Source: Sediminibacterium sp.
GTDB lineage: Bacteria > Bacteroidota > Bacteroidia > Chitinophagales > Chitinophagaceae
Assembly (NCBI GenBank): GCA_030726065.1
Contig: JANREK010000032.1
Coordinates: 1 to 64,000, forward strand
DNA: 64,000 nt
Direction: 5' to 3'
The notes under the pieces are model-generated. The model was given only the letters and a program-made list of their open reading frames with translations, had not been told where the DNA came from and ran no database searches. Position numbers and translations under genes: made by a program. Below are positions 17,729 to 26,597 of this stretch, piece by piece. Position 1 is the stretch's first letter; each line of letters opens with the position of its first letter.

Positions 17729-18114
17729 TTTAATGCTCCTTTTTTATGGGCGTATAAAAAGCCCATGAATAAAATAAATATGAAAACAATAATTTCAATC
17801 AAAGCAACCAGTCCTACTTTTTTTACAACCACTGCCCATGGATATAAAAAAACCAATTCAACATCAAAAATTAAAAATAACAATGCAAATAAATAATAGC
17901 CCACATTGAATTGATGCCAAGGAGAAGAATCAGTAGGGATACCACATTCGTAGGCTTGCCCTTTTTGTGCATTTTTACTTCCTTTTACAAAAATTTTCCC
18001 AACTAAAATACCGCCAGCAGAAAACGCAATAGCTGCTATAAGTAAAGCAATCAATGATATCGCACCCATAGGAGATGAATTATTAATAGTTGGAAAATTA
18101 CGACTAAATTCCAA
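17719..18114 (-). CDS. nuoA: NADH-quinone oxidoreductase subunit A
   Basis: Membrane subunit of complex I with three helices, 131 residues from a TTG start. Conserved loop '[10 protein letters not shown]' and '[15 protein letters not shown]' are present. A start at the ATG at 18069 would give 116 residues beginning right at the first helix. Family members usually have a short N-terminal tail, so I keep the TTG start, with doubt. It is the first gene of the operon; the upstream region has only an inexact -7-like box (TATATTTA, minus strand). Confidence 0.9.
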   Translation of the reverse strand: MEFSRNFPTINNSSPMGAISLIALLIAAIAFSAGGILVGKIFVKGSKNAQKGQAYECGIPTDSSPWHQFNVGYYLFALLFLIFDVELVFLYPWAVVVKKVGLVALIEIIVFIFILFMGFLYAHKKGALKWS

Positions 18115-18244
18115 TAAAATGGGTTGTAAACAGGTGTTGATTGCCAGTTATTAGCAAGCTTTTAAAATATGTTTATAAGTACTGATTAATTCTTAATAAA
18201 TATAATTCAATAACCATAGTGGAACCCATTTTATGATTAGAAAA

Positions 18245-18304
18245 AAAGCGTCAAATTTTCAAAATTAAAGCGTCAACTTTTCAGAAAAAAGCGTCCATTT
18301 TTCA
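18245..18304. repeat. Three 17-bp direct repeats AAAGCGTCAAATTTTCA, 21-22 bp apart
   Basis: Copies start at 18245 (AAAGCGTCAAATTTTCA), 18267 (AAAGCGTCAACTTTTCA) and 18288 (AAAGCGTCCATTTTTCA). The core AAAGCGTC and the end TTTTCA are invariant, and the spacing is 22 then 21 bp. Such arrays of spaced direct repeats resemble the multi-repeat transposase-binding ends of IS21-family elements, or an operator for a regulator binding one DNA face. No transposase is nearby. Confidence 0.75.
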
Positions 18305-18502
18305 AAAAAAGTTGCTATTGACCTAATTATTAAAAACCCCTCAATGACCAAAAAATTGGGAAAAAATATCCAAATTACTAGCTAAGTAGAGATTTTTTTT
18401 GCTAAAACATTAATATAATACTTAATGTATAATAATTTACTAAACAATAATATTAAATTCTAATGTTATAGAATGAATAATTTTTTAGAATTTTCTTAAC
18501 TA

Positions 18503-18537
18503 TTTGTTAATATTAGTCGCATTTATTCATATATTTA
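18503..18537 (+). promoter_or_regulatory. Possible weak promoter for the SusC-SusD operon
   Basis: TTTG at 18503-18506 and TATATTTA at 18530-18537 (one mismatch to TAnnTTTG), 23 bases apart, which is a little wide for a -33/-7 pair. The ATG follows 38 bases later. Confidence 0.3.
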
Positions 18538-18575
18538 CAACGTCGTACTAATAAATAAATTAAAAAAATCTGATT

Positions 18576-21500
18576 ATGAGAAAATTACTGTACACATTTG
18601 TTGTGTTATTTTCCATCAGTTTGGCTGCAAATGCGCAGGTCAAGACTATCAAAGGAAAAGTAGATGACCAAAATGGTTCACCGTTACAAGGTGTTACTGT
18701 GAGAATACAGGGCAAAGCTGAAAAAGCCTCAGTTACAAACGAAAAAGGAAATTATGAAATTAATGCTTCAACAGGTGATTTCATTATATTTTCTTATGTT
18801 GGTTATAGAACTGAAAGGGTCAAAGTGACTTCTTCCTCAACATTAAACTTGAACTTATTTGAGCAAGTGAATAATATGGAGGAAGTAGTTGTTACTGCAG
18901 GTGGTGTTCAGACAAAAAGAAAAGAACTTGGTTCGGTGAGTACAACAATTAAAGCACAAGCTTTAGTGGCTGGTAAATCCACTAGTATTGCTGGAGGTTT
19001 ACAAGGAAAAGTTGCTGGATTACAGGTAAGTAACACTTCGGGTGGTATTAATCCTAACTTTCGCTTAATATTAAGAGGTCAAAGATCTTTGACCGGTAAT
19101 AATGAGGCTTTATTGGTATTAGATAATGTTATCGTTCCTTCAAGTATGTTAGGTAATATAAACCCAGAAGATGTTGAAGATATTCAAGTTTTAAATGGTG
19201 CGGGTGCCGCTGCGGTATATGGTTCCCAAGCATCCAACGGTGCCTTGATTGTGACCACAAAAAAAGGTAAAAATGGCGTAACGCAAGTCGGTTTCTCACA
19301 TACCACATCTATAGAACAGGTTGCATTCTTTCCAAAAATGCAAGAAAAATTTGGTGCGGGTGGAAGTGGTTATGGGATTGACAATTTTGGACGAGGTAAT
19401 TTCTCTTATTTAGAAAACCAATCTTATGGACCTCCATTTGATGGTACAATGCGTGCTTTAGGACCTCCATTAGCGGACGGTTCTAATGATTCTAGTCGTT
19501 ACCAATTTTATCCAGGACACAACGATTTCTGGAACAAAGGGATTATTAATCAAACAGATTTTAACATTTCAAATGGTGATGCAAACTCAACCCAATATTT
19601 TTCAGCACAACATCTTGATCAAACGGGTACAACACCAGGTGATTTATATAATCGTACTAACGTGCGTTTAAATGGAACTAGAAAAATTGGTAAGACCATT
19701 AATATTAATTACAGTACTTCATATACACAAAACAGATACGATATTACCACTGCTACAGGTAGCATGTATGATAATATGTTAAACATGCCATCCAACGTTG
19801 ATATCACTCGTTACAAAGATTGGCAAAATGATAAGTTTGCGAATCCAAACGGTTATTATAATCCGTGGTATAGTAACCCTTATTGGACTGCTGCTAATTA
19901 CAGACAAACAAATAGAAACGATTATTTAACGGCGAACGTGGAAGTAAAGTTCACACCAGTTAAAGGGTTAGACTTTGTTTTTCGTCAAGGTATTGCTTCG
20001 CGTAACCAATCTAATAAAAATTCAAATACCGGCTTTACCTATACAGAATATGCAAAAAATACTGATGCAAGCTCTAAATCTGATATTCCTTATAGCGTAT
20101 CAGATGGAATGTTTTTTTCTACGAATTTATTAACTGACTTCTTTACACAGTACAAAAGGTCAATTAAAGACTTTAGTTTGAATATCCTAATTGGTGGCCA
20201 ATGGAATCAAAACCAATCTAAAAGTATAGGTGTTAGCGGTAATGGACTAGTCGTACCAGATTTATTTAATGTAAGTAATGGAGTAGGTACACCAGGTGCT
20301 TCTGAATCAAACGCTATGTCTCGTTCAATGGGTTCATATGCAAAAACTACCTTTGGGTATAAAAATTATTTATACTTGACTGTTTCAGGACGTAATGACT
20401 GGGTTTCAATTCTCGCACCTGAAAACAGATCTTTCTTTTATCCAGCTGCTGAGATGTCATTCATTGCATCTGATGCCATGGATTTCTTAAAAAATAGCAA
20501 TACCATTAGTTACCTAAAATTAAGAGGTGGTTGGTCTAAAGTAGGACAAGTTAACTTAGGGCCATACTCATTATTGCCAACATTTAGTCAAGCAAATGGT
20601 TTTCCATACGGTAGTAATGCTGGATTCACCGTTGGTAATACACTAGTATCAAAAAATTTAAAGCCTGAGATGACATCAGGTTATGAAGCTGGTTTTGATT
20701 TAAATTTATTTAACGATCGTTTCTCTTCAAATGTGACTTGGTTCCATACAAATACTACTAATCAAACAGTAGCTACAGGTGTATCTGGAACAACTGGTTT
20801 TACAAGCTTACGTACAAATACAGGTGAAACAATGAGTGAAGGTTTAGAAGTTACCGCACATGTAACTCCAATACAAACTAAAGATTTCAGTGTAACAGTT
20901 GGTGGAAACTACACTTATCTTACAAATACAGTCGTTAGTATTAGTGCTGATATACCTCGTTTGGGTTTAGGAGGAGCATCTTATGCGGCTGCAGGACAGC
21001 CATTCCCAATTATCATGGGATTTGATTACGAGCGTTCACCAGATGGCCGAGTGATTGTTGATGGGACAACAGGTATACCTAAACAAAGTGATACTATTAG
21101 TAATTTAGGAAACGCCACTGCTAGAAACAAATTAAGCCTTGATGGTACTGTTAAGTACAAAGGATTTCAACTATCATTTTTGTTTGAATATAGAGGCGGA
21201 TACAATATTTGGAGTTCAATGGGTTCAAGTATTGATTGGTCAGGTACAAGTTGGAGAACTGCTCAGTACGATCGTATGAGATTTGTATTCCCTAATTCAG
21301 TTATTGCTGATCCCGCTAATCCTGGTAAGTATATCACTAATACAAATATTACTGTTACGAATGGTAATGGTAATAATGGTTTTTGGAGTGATAATATCAA
21401 CAGAAGCGTGACATCAAACTATGTTCATTCTGGCGATTTTTGGAAGTTAAGAGAATTAGCAGTTTCTTATGACATCCCTTCTAAACTTTTAGTTAAATCT

Positions 21501-21689
21501 AAATTTATCAAAGGTTGTACTTTAAGTTTACAAGGTCGTAACTTATTAGTATGGATGGCTCCAGATAACTACTACACTGATCCTGAATATGGTGCTAGTG
21601 GTGGTTCAGGTGGTAATGGTGTAGGTATTAGTGGTTTAGAAACGCCTCCGTCAAGATATTATGGTGCAACAGTATCATTTAAATTTTAA
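18576..21689 (+). CDS. SusC/RagA-type TonB-linked outer-membrane transporter
   Basis: TonB-dependent beta-barrel of 1037 residues that imports a large nutrient through the outer membrane. Signal peptide 'MRKLLYTFVVLFSISLAANA' is followed by a carboxypeptidase-D-regulatory-like domain (about 22-95, 'IKGKVDDQNGSPLQGVTVR'), a plug domain (about 105-230, 'VLNGAGAAAVYGSQASNGAL'), and the barrel ending in 'YYGATVSFKF' with the terminal aromatic. There is no N-terminal anti-sigma signalling extension. It is followed 56 bases later by a SusD-like gene and then a DUF1735-like lipoprotein, together one uptake operon. The substrate is unknown; no hydrolase, sigma or anti-sigma gene adjoins. Confidence 0.94.
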   Translation: MRKLLYTFVVLFSISLAANAQVKTIKGKVDDQNGSPLQGVTVRIQGKAEKASVTNEKGNYEINASTGDFIIFSYVGYRTERVKVTSSSTLNLNLFEQVNNMEEVVVTAGGVQTKRKELGSVSTTIKAQALVAGKSTSIAGGLQGKVAGLQVSNTSGGINPNFRLILRGQRSLTGNNEALLVLDNVIVPSSMLGNINPEDVEDIQVLNGAGAAAVYGSQASNGALIVTTKKGKNGVTQVGFSHTTSIEQVAFFPKMQEKFGAGGSGYGIDNFGRGNFSYLENQSYGPPFDGTMRALGPPLADGSNDSSRYQFYPGHNDFWNKGIINQTDFNISNGDANSTQYFSAQHLDQTGTTPGDLYNRTNVRLNGTRKIGKTININYSTSYTQNRYDITTATGSMYDNMLNMPSNVDITRYKDWQNDKFANPNGYYNPWYSNPYWTAANYRQTNRNDYLTANVEVKFTPVKGLDFVFRQGIASRNQSNKNSNTGFTYTEYAKNTDASSKSDIPYSVSDGMFFSTNLLTDFFTQYKRSIKDFSLNILIGGQWNQNQSKSIGVSGNGLVVPDLFNVSNGVGTPGASESNAMSRSMGSYAKTTFGYKNYLYLTVSGRNDWVSILAPENRSFFYPAAEMSFIASDAMDFLKNSNTISYLKLRGGWSKVGQVNLGPYSLLPTFSQANGFPYGSNAGFTVGNTLVSKNLKPEMTSGYEAGFDLNLFNDRFSSNVTWFHTNTTNQTVATGVSGTTGFTSLRTNTGETMSEGLEVTAHVTPIQTKDFSVTVGGNYTYLTNTVVSISADIPRLGLGGASYAAAGQPFPIIMGFDYERSPDGRVIVDGTTGIPKQSDTISNLGNATARNKLSLDGTVKYKGFQLSFLFEYRGGYNIWSSMGSSIDWSGTSWRTAQYDRMRFVFPNSVIADPANPGKYITNTNITVTNGNGNNGFWSDNINRSVTSNYVHSGDFWKLRELAVSYDIPSKLLVKSKFIKGCTLSLQGRNLLVWMAPDNYYTDPEYGASGGSGGNGVGISGLETPPSRYYGATVSFKF

Positions 21690-21704
21690 TCGTAAACCCT
21701 AAAC

Positions 21705-21729
21705 TAATCAAATTTTTTTTAATTGATTA
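21705..21729 (+). other. AT-rich hairpin between the SusC and SusD genes
   Basis: TAATCAA and TTGATTA arms around an AT-rich loop of 11 bases in the intercistronic gap. It may be a weak attenuator or an RNA-processing site that lets SusD exceed SusC; this is only inferred from the hairpin. Confidence 0.3.
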
Positions 21730-21745
21730 TTCAACTAAAAGCGAA

Positions 21746-23338
21746 ATGAAAAATATGAAAAATATGAAAAATATAACCCTAATAATTCTCTCAGGAATGC
21801 TTCTTGTAAGCACTTCTTGTAATAAGTATTTGGATATTAATAAAAATCCAAATAATGCAACTTCTGCATCAGTAGAATTAATTTTACCACAAGCGTTGAC
21901 TTACACAGCAGCTGCAATTAATAGCCTTAACACTATGGGCCAACAAATTGGTGGCTATGCTGCTAATGCAGGTGGCTATGGTGGTTTTGGTACATCCATA
22001 ACTTATAATTATACAAGTTCTGAATGGTCAGGTGTGTTTAGTACCTCTTATGATATATTAAATGATTACCAAACAATCATTAATGTAACAAGAAACTTAC
22101 CAAACTACAATTATTTTCATGCTGCTGCTCAAATTATGAAAGCAACGCATTATCAACATTTGGTAGATGCCTATAATGATGTCCCTTATTTAGATGCATT
22201 AAAAGGGTCAGATGTGTTAAATCCTACTTACACATCAGGACCAGTAATCTATAAAAATATTGCTGACTCATTAGATGCCGCAATTGCTAAAATAAATAGC
22301 GGGTTAGCAAATGTAAATTCCGTTGAATTAGGTATAGCTGATGTAATGTTTGGAGGTAATGTGGTTAACTGGAAAAAATTGGCGAATACGATCAAATTGA
22401 GAATCTTGGTTAGAGGTAGGGGTAAAGTGACTTTTTCTAACAGTACATTTAGCAGTGACGGTTTTTTAACTTCAGATGCGTTGATAAATCCTGGTTATAC
22501 ACGTGATAATAGCCGACAAAATCCTAAGTGGAACAATTGGGGATGGAGTTATACAGGAACTTCAGGTAATAAAGCATGGATGCCAACCTTTTTCGCACAC
22601 GGATTCTATACAGGACAGAAATTATCGGACTCTTCTCGTGGTAAAGCGCTTTACTATAATTATCCTAATGCTACTAGTTGTAATCAATTAGGCAATGAAG
22701 GTACAGGTGTGGCATCATCACCTGATGGTTCATTTTGGTTCCCTGCTCCAGCTGGACCTTTAAGAGTTGGAACTTCTGCTGGAAATTCAATTGGTGTTTT
22801 AAAAGGCCCAGATGCTGGATTGCCATTAATTACTGCTTCTGAAAGTTATTTTATACAAGCGGAAGCCGCTTTATATGGTATTATTTCATCTATTACCGCT
22901 CAAGCTGCATTTAATAATGGCATAAATCATTCATTTCATTATCTGTATTCATTACCAAACAAAACGCTTGTTGGTAACCCAACTGCTCGTGCTGAAATTT
23001 ATAAAACTGAAAATGCACTTTCCCCTTTGGTAAATTGGAATTTAGCGACTACCGTTGAGCAAAAATTAGAAGCAATCATTACTCAAAAGTGGATAGCTTT
23101 AAATATGGTCAATTGTGATCAATCATGGAATGACTATCGTCGTACATTATACCCTAAATTAAATAATGCAGCTGGTGCAACAAAATATGAGACATTTGCT
23201 TCATTAAAGTCTGAAAGTAAAAGACCTGATAAATTACCCACAAGGATTTTATACCCATCATCAGAGGGAATTTACAATACTACAAACTTACCTAAAGGAT
23301 TATCACCATTTACTTCACTTATATTTTGGGCAAAATAA
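21746..23338 (+). CDS. SusD-like nutrient-binding lipoprotein (SusD-like_2 type)
   Basis: Surface lipoprotein of 530 residues paired with the SusC gene upstream. It starts with a threefold MKN repeat (MKNMKNMKN), so the true start may be any of three in-frame ATGs. The signal peptide ends in lipobox 'LLVSTSC' with the next residues 'NKYLDINKNPNNA', typical of the SusD-like_2 group. The helical core includes 'AAQIMKATHYQHLVDAYND' (about residue 127) and 'ESYFIQAEAALYG' (about 371). The C-terminal part 'LPTRILYPSSEG' matches the family's end. Ligand unknown. Confidence 0.9.
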   Translation: MKNMKNMKNITLIILSGMLLVSTSCNKYLDINKNPNNATSASVELILPQALTYTAAAINSLNTMGQQIGGYAANAGGYGGFGTSITYNYTSSEWSGVFSTSYDILNDYQTIINVTRNLPNYNYFHAAAQIMKATHYQHLVDAYNDVPYLDALKGSDVLNPTYTSGPVIYKNIADSLDAAIAKINSGLANVNSVELGIADVMFGGNVVNWKKLANTIKLRILVRGRGKVTFSNSTFSSDGFLTSDALINPGYTRDNSRQNPKWNNWGWSYTGTSGNKAWMPTFFAHGFYTGQKLSDSSRGKALYYNYPNATSCNQLGNEGTGVASSPDGSFWFPAPAGPLRVGTSAGNSIGVLKGPDAGLPLITASESYFIQAEAALYGIISSITAQAAFNNGINHSFHYLYSLPNKTLVGNPTARAEIYKTENALSPLVNWNLATTVEQKLEAIITQKWIALNMVNCDQSWNDYRRTLYPKLNNAAGATKYETFASLKSESKRPDKLPTRILYPSSEGIYNTTNLPKGLSPFTSLIFWAK

Positions 23339-23355
23339 AATTTAAATATTAAAAT

Positions 23356-24282
23356 ATGAAAAATATAAAAAACCTATTTCTTGGCTTATTTGTTGTATCA
23401 CTTGCTTCTTGTTTAAAAGCAGATGATATGAATATTGATGTCAAGTATAAAACGAACGTGATTGAGATTGCAAATACAGGAAATAATTTAACTAATACCG
23501 GAGTGCCTGGCTTTTATTCCGACTTAGGTGTAGTTGCTGCTGGCGGAACTAAAACATTTAATATAAACGTAAACTATACAGGACCAGGTAGTGCACCAGA
23601 GGATATTACAGTAACGCTTTCATCAGATGCTGCAACTTTATCTGCTTATAATATAGAAAATGGAGTAAGTAAAGTGGTTCCACCAAGTTCTGTATTTAGT
23701 TTTCCTACTTCGGTAGTGATTAAGAAAGGTACCAACCTTACTACAGTGGAAGCTAAAATTACAGTATCTTCTGATTTTAATTTTAGTGCTGCCTATGGTT
23801 TGCCTATTAAAATTTCTCAGGTATCTACAGGTGTTATAAGTGGTAACTTTGGCAAAGCTGTTTATTCATTTGGAGTAAGAAACAAATACGACGGTGTGTA
23901 TAAACTAAAAGGATACCATACCCGTGTACCCTATAATTATCCGTATAGTAATATTACTATGGAAATGAGAACACTGGGTGCAAATTCGGTTGGTTTTTAC
24001 TGGCCAACTGCTGGTGGTTTTGGCCATCCAATTGGGGTTGGTCCTGGTAGAGTTTCATGGTACGGCGGAGCAGTTTCTCCTGTGGTTGTATTTGATGTAG
24101 CTACTAATTTAGTAACTGATGTTTACAACCAAAGTAACGCTGTTCCAATTAGCATTTATACTGGGCCTGGATCAGGTCAAGGTAGACAAGCTGCGGATAA
24201 AACAATGTATCTCTATTGGAGATACTCTGCGAATAACGCTAGAGGATTTTTGGATACATTAACTTATGTAGGACCTAGATAA
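23356..24282 (+). CDS. DUF1735-like surface lipoprotein, third gene of the Sus operon
   Basis: 308-residue lipoprotein with signal peptide and lipobox 'VVSLASC' (Cys19). The N-terminal half (about 25-175) looks like a DUF1735/BT_3987-type Ig-like domain: a threonine/valine-rich beta pattern with 'VTLSSDAATLSAYN' and 'VVIKKGTNLTTVEAKI'. The C-terminal half (about 180-308) is rich in Tyr, Gly and Pro ('YKLKGYHTRVPYNYPYSN') and may bind a glycan or peptide. It lies 17 bases after the SusD gene and is followed by a terminator. By position it would act like SusE/SusF as an extra surface binding protein; that role is inferred. Confidence 0.75.
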   Translation: MKNIKNLFLGLFVVSLASCLKADDMNIDVKYKTNVIEIANTGNNLTNTGVPGFYSDLGVVAAGGTKTFNINVNYTGPGSAPEDITVTLSSDAATLSAYNIENGVSKVVPPSSVFSFPTSVVIKKGTNLTTVEAKITVSSDFNFSAAYGLPIKISQVSTGVISGNFGKAVYSFGVRNKYDGVYKLKGYHTRVPYNYPYSNITMEMRTLGANSVGFYWPTAGGFGHPIGVGPGRVSWYGGAVSPVVVFDVATNLVTDVYNQSNAVPISIYTGPGSGQGRQAADKTMYLYWRYSANNARGFLDTLTYVGPR

Positions 24283-24300
24283 TAGCTAGCTTTAGTTTAT

Positions 24301-24340
24301 AAAATAGTCCCGCTCCAATTTATCGGAGCGGGACTATTTT
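24301..24340 (+). terminator. Terminator of the SusC-SusD operon
   Basis: Perfect 16-bp stem AAAATAGTCCCGCTCC / GGAGCGGGACTATTTT with an 8-base loop, just after the third gene of the operon. Confidence 0.9.
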
Positions 24341-24388
24341 ATTGTACCTTTAATTTATAACATTGATATGATGATTAAATTTTATAAT

Positions 24389-25099
24389 ATGAAAAAGCTA
24401 TTTATTTTTTTGGCTATTTTAATAAGTCAATATTCAGAAGCGCAAAATATTGTATGGCGTAAAATGAGAATTGCACCAACGCTGGTTGAAAATTACGAGT
24501 CCGATAAACAGAATAAAAAAATAAAATTAGGGGAGTGCTTTATCGTGAATAGTGCGAATCGCGAATTGGCAAGAGGTAAATATAAAAATGGATTAAAGGA
24601 TAGTATTTGGAATTATTTTAGCCAAAATGGTGATTTGATTCAGGTGTATGATTTTACTAGTAAAAAATTAATTTATAATATACCAGATGTATCATCTATT
24701 GTAAAACAAGCATCCGTGATTGATACCACTGGTTATATTAAACCAAAATTAGTTGCACCTGTTAAAATTGGGGGCCTTGATTATGGCTTTTATTTATTGT
24801 ATAACCAACGTAATTTACCAGAAGGTGCCAAGGATCAAAAGGAAGATATCCTAATGGAATATATTTTTGATGTTTCCGCTACTGGGAAATTAGAAGATTT
24901 TAATATTAAATATAGTTCGATTTTTTATAATGCTGAATTTAAACAGTCCATTAGAGATTTACATGTCGATGCCTATGAATTTATTCCTGCAAGTATTAAT
25001 GGCAAACCGGTAAAGAGCAAATTGGTGTATCAAATTATGTTATACATTAAGCAGGCTAAGGACAGAGGCACTTATAATATACCCACCCAGAAATATTAA
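24389..25099 (+). CDS. Exported MORN/TonB-C-like protein of unknown function
   Basis: 236-residue exported protein with signal peptide 'MKKLFIFLAILISQYSEAQ'. I start at this ATG rather than the in-frame ATG 7 codons upstream because the signal peptide begins here. Around residues 55-85 'RGKYKNGLKDSIWNYFSQNG' resembles the MORN/YwqK repeat. The C-terminal part (about 130-225) ends in 'FIPASINGKPVKSKLVYQI', the pattern of TonB C-terminal-like domains. It lacks an N-terminal membrane anchor and Pro-rich spacer, so it is probably a periplasmic protein rather than a true energy transducer. Single gene, convergent with the aminotransferase. Confidence 0.65.
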   Translation: MKKLFIFLAILISQYSEAQNIVWRKMRIAPTLVENYESDKQNKKIKLGECFIVNSANRELARGKYKNGLKDSIWNYFSQNGDLIQVYDFTSKKLIYNIPDVSSIVKQASVIDTTGYIKPKLVAPVKIGGLDYGFYLLYNQRNLPEGAKDQKEDILMEYIFDVSATGKLEDFNIKYSSIFYNAEFKQSIRDLHVDAYEFIPASINGKPVKSKLVYQIMLYIKQAKDRGTYNIPTQKY

Positions 25100-25130
25100 T
25101 CCATTTTGTCGGCGTAATTTTCGGCATAAA

Positions 25131-25160
25131 AAAGCCCCTTAGAGAACTAAAGGGCGATTT
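25131..25160. terminator. Probable terminator between convergent genes
   Basis: GCCCCTTAG / CTAAAGGGC stem (one mismatch), AGAA loop, A run on the left and T-rich right side. It lies between two converging genes. Confidence 0.5.
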
Positions 25161-25264
25161 TCGATTGCTTGCTTGTATGGGTAAACCAAACCACATATGT
25201 AAAGGTAGCATTGTATCCAATGCCCATTTAATAACTTATTGTTAAATGTGATGAGTTTTTCCGC

Positions 25265-26455
25265 TTACTTGTTTGGGTATACGCGTAATGCCTGTTCAAG
25301 GCAATCCATGGCCAAATTAATGTCCTTTTCGTTTAAAACATAGGCAAGCCTTACTTCATTCAAGCCAAGCCCCGGGGTCGTGTAAAAGCCGCTACCTGGG
25401 GCCAGCATAATGGTGGCATTGTTGTGCCTAAAGCTAGTCAATAGCCATTGGCAAAAGTGGTCCGTATTTTTAACAGGTAGTTTTGCCATTGCATAAAATG
25501 CGCCACTGGGAATAGGGCAATACACCCCTTTCATTTTTGACAAACGATTCATTAATATATCGCGCCTATTTTTGTATTCTTCTCTCGTTTCGTCAAAATA
25601 GTTATTGGGTAATCCTAGTGCAGCTTCGGCAGCAATTTGTTCCAAAGTGGGTGGACTTAATCTTGCTTGTGCAAATTTTATTACCGCTTCAATGACTTGT
25701 TTGTTTTTAGTGACTAGTGCACCAATACGTGCGCCACAGGCGGAATACTTTTTACTAAAAGTATCAATCATGATTACATGGTCCTGCACCCCTTGCAATG
25801 TTAATGTGCTTTTCACTTTTCCTTCATAACTAAATTCGGTATACGCTTCATCAGAAAATAAGTACAAATCTTTTTCTTTTATTAAATCTCTTATTTGTAA
25901 TAATTCAGCTTCGCTGTAAACATATCCTGTAGGATTGTTGGGGTTGCAAATAAATATGCCCTTGGTTTTAGGGGTAATTTTTTCCTTGAAAGAAGCAATG
26001 GGAGGTAATGCAAATCCATTCGTAATACTGGATGTTATAGGGATAATATGAATACCTGCGGCCATGGCAAACCCAATATAGTTCGCATAAAATGGTTCGG
26101 GTACGATAATTTCATCCTCCTCATCTAGGCAGGCCATAAAAGCAAATAAAATGGCCTCACTTCCGCCAATGGTAATTAAAACATCTTCATAGGTTACATC
26201 TATTCCTTTACTGATATAGTAGTCTGCGAGTTTTTTTCTTAAACTTACAATACCACGGCTGTCTGTATATTCTAATACTTTTAAATTGGCTTGCTGCACC
26301 GCTTCCATCATGATATGGGGCGTCTCAATATCAGGCTGTCCAATATTTAAATGATACACTTGCACCCCTTCTTTTTTTGCTGCATCTGCGAAGGGTGCTA
26401 ATTTTCGAATAGGAGAGGAAGGCATTTGGATGCCTCGTTTACTTATTTGTATCAT
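25265..26455 (-). CDS. PLP-dependent class I/II aminotransferase
   Basis: 396-residue cytosolic aminotransferase of the aspartate-aminotransferase fold, subgroup I. 'HLNIGQPDIETP' near the N-terminus, 'ICNPNNPTGYVYSEAEL' (about residue 168), and the PLP lysine in 'IDTFSKKYSACGARIGALV' (about 234) are visible. Family members use aspartate, aromatic or other amino acids; the donor cannot be fixed from sequence. Single gene with a -7 box only 5 bases before the ATG and a terminator downstream. Confidence 0.9.
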   Translation of the reverse strand: MIQISKRGIQMPSSPIRKLAPFADAAKKEGVQVYHLNIGQPDIETPHIMMEAVQQANLKVLEYTDSRGIVSLRKKLADYYISKGIDVTYEDVLITIGGSEAILFAFMACLDEEDEIIVPEPFYANYIGFAMAAGIHIIPITSSITNGFALPPIASFKEKITPKTKGIFICNPNNPTGYVYSEAELLQIRDLIKEKDLYLFSDEAYTEFSYEGKVKSTLTLQGVQDHVIMIDTFSKKYSACGARIGALVTKNKQVIEAVIKFAQARLSPPTLEQIAAEAALGLPNNYFDETREEYKNRRDILMNRLSKMKGVYCPIPSGAFYAMAKLPVKNTDHFCQWLLTSFRHNNATIMLAPGSGFYTTPGLGLNEVRLAYVLNEKDINLAMDCLEQALRVYPNK

Positions 26456-26460
26456 TCAAA

Positions 26461-26468
26461 CAAAGATA
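26461..26468 (-). promoter_or_regulatory. -7 box abutting the aminotransferase start (leaderless-type)
   Basis: Exact TATCTTTG on the minus strand; its G lies 5 bases before the ATG (26455), so the transcript would have almost no 5' leader. Confidence 0.5.
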
Positions 26469-26487
26469 TGCTTGAAAGCTATAATAA

Positions 26488-26517
26488 AAAAGCGTCCCGA
26501 GCAATCGGGACGCTTTT
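26488..26517 (-). terminator. Terminator after the DUF1573 genes
   Basis: Perfect 13-bp stem AAAAGCGTCCCGA / TCGGGACGCTTTT with loop GCAA, followed on the minus strand by a T run. Confidence 0.88.
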
Positions 26518-26597
26518 AATTTTGAATAATAGCAAGTGTTCGTTATTATTCAAATCGAAATTTTTTATTCAGTAGGATGATTTGAATCAATCAAATT

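Larger units (their letters stand above)
18115..18575. other. 461-bp AT-rich intergenic region between nuoA and the SusC gene
   Basis: Gene-free stretch holding the start regions of two divergent operons. I see no open frame with plausible coding composition and no transposase remnant. It contains a triple 17-bp direct repeat at 18245-18304 and a possible weak promoter just before the SusC gene. Confidence 0.7.

Noticed and set aside
18115-18575. Hidden transposase or small gene in the long intergenic region
   Set aside because: All frames are short, AT-rich and lack protein-like composition; only the repeats stand out.
24368-24388. Earlier ATG of the MORN/TonB-C-like gene
   Set aside because: It would place charged and aromatic residues before a complete signal peptide that starts at 24389.
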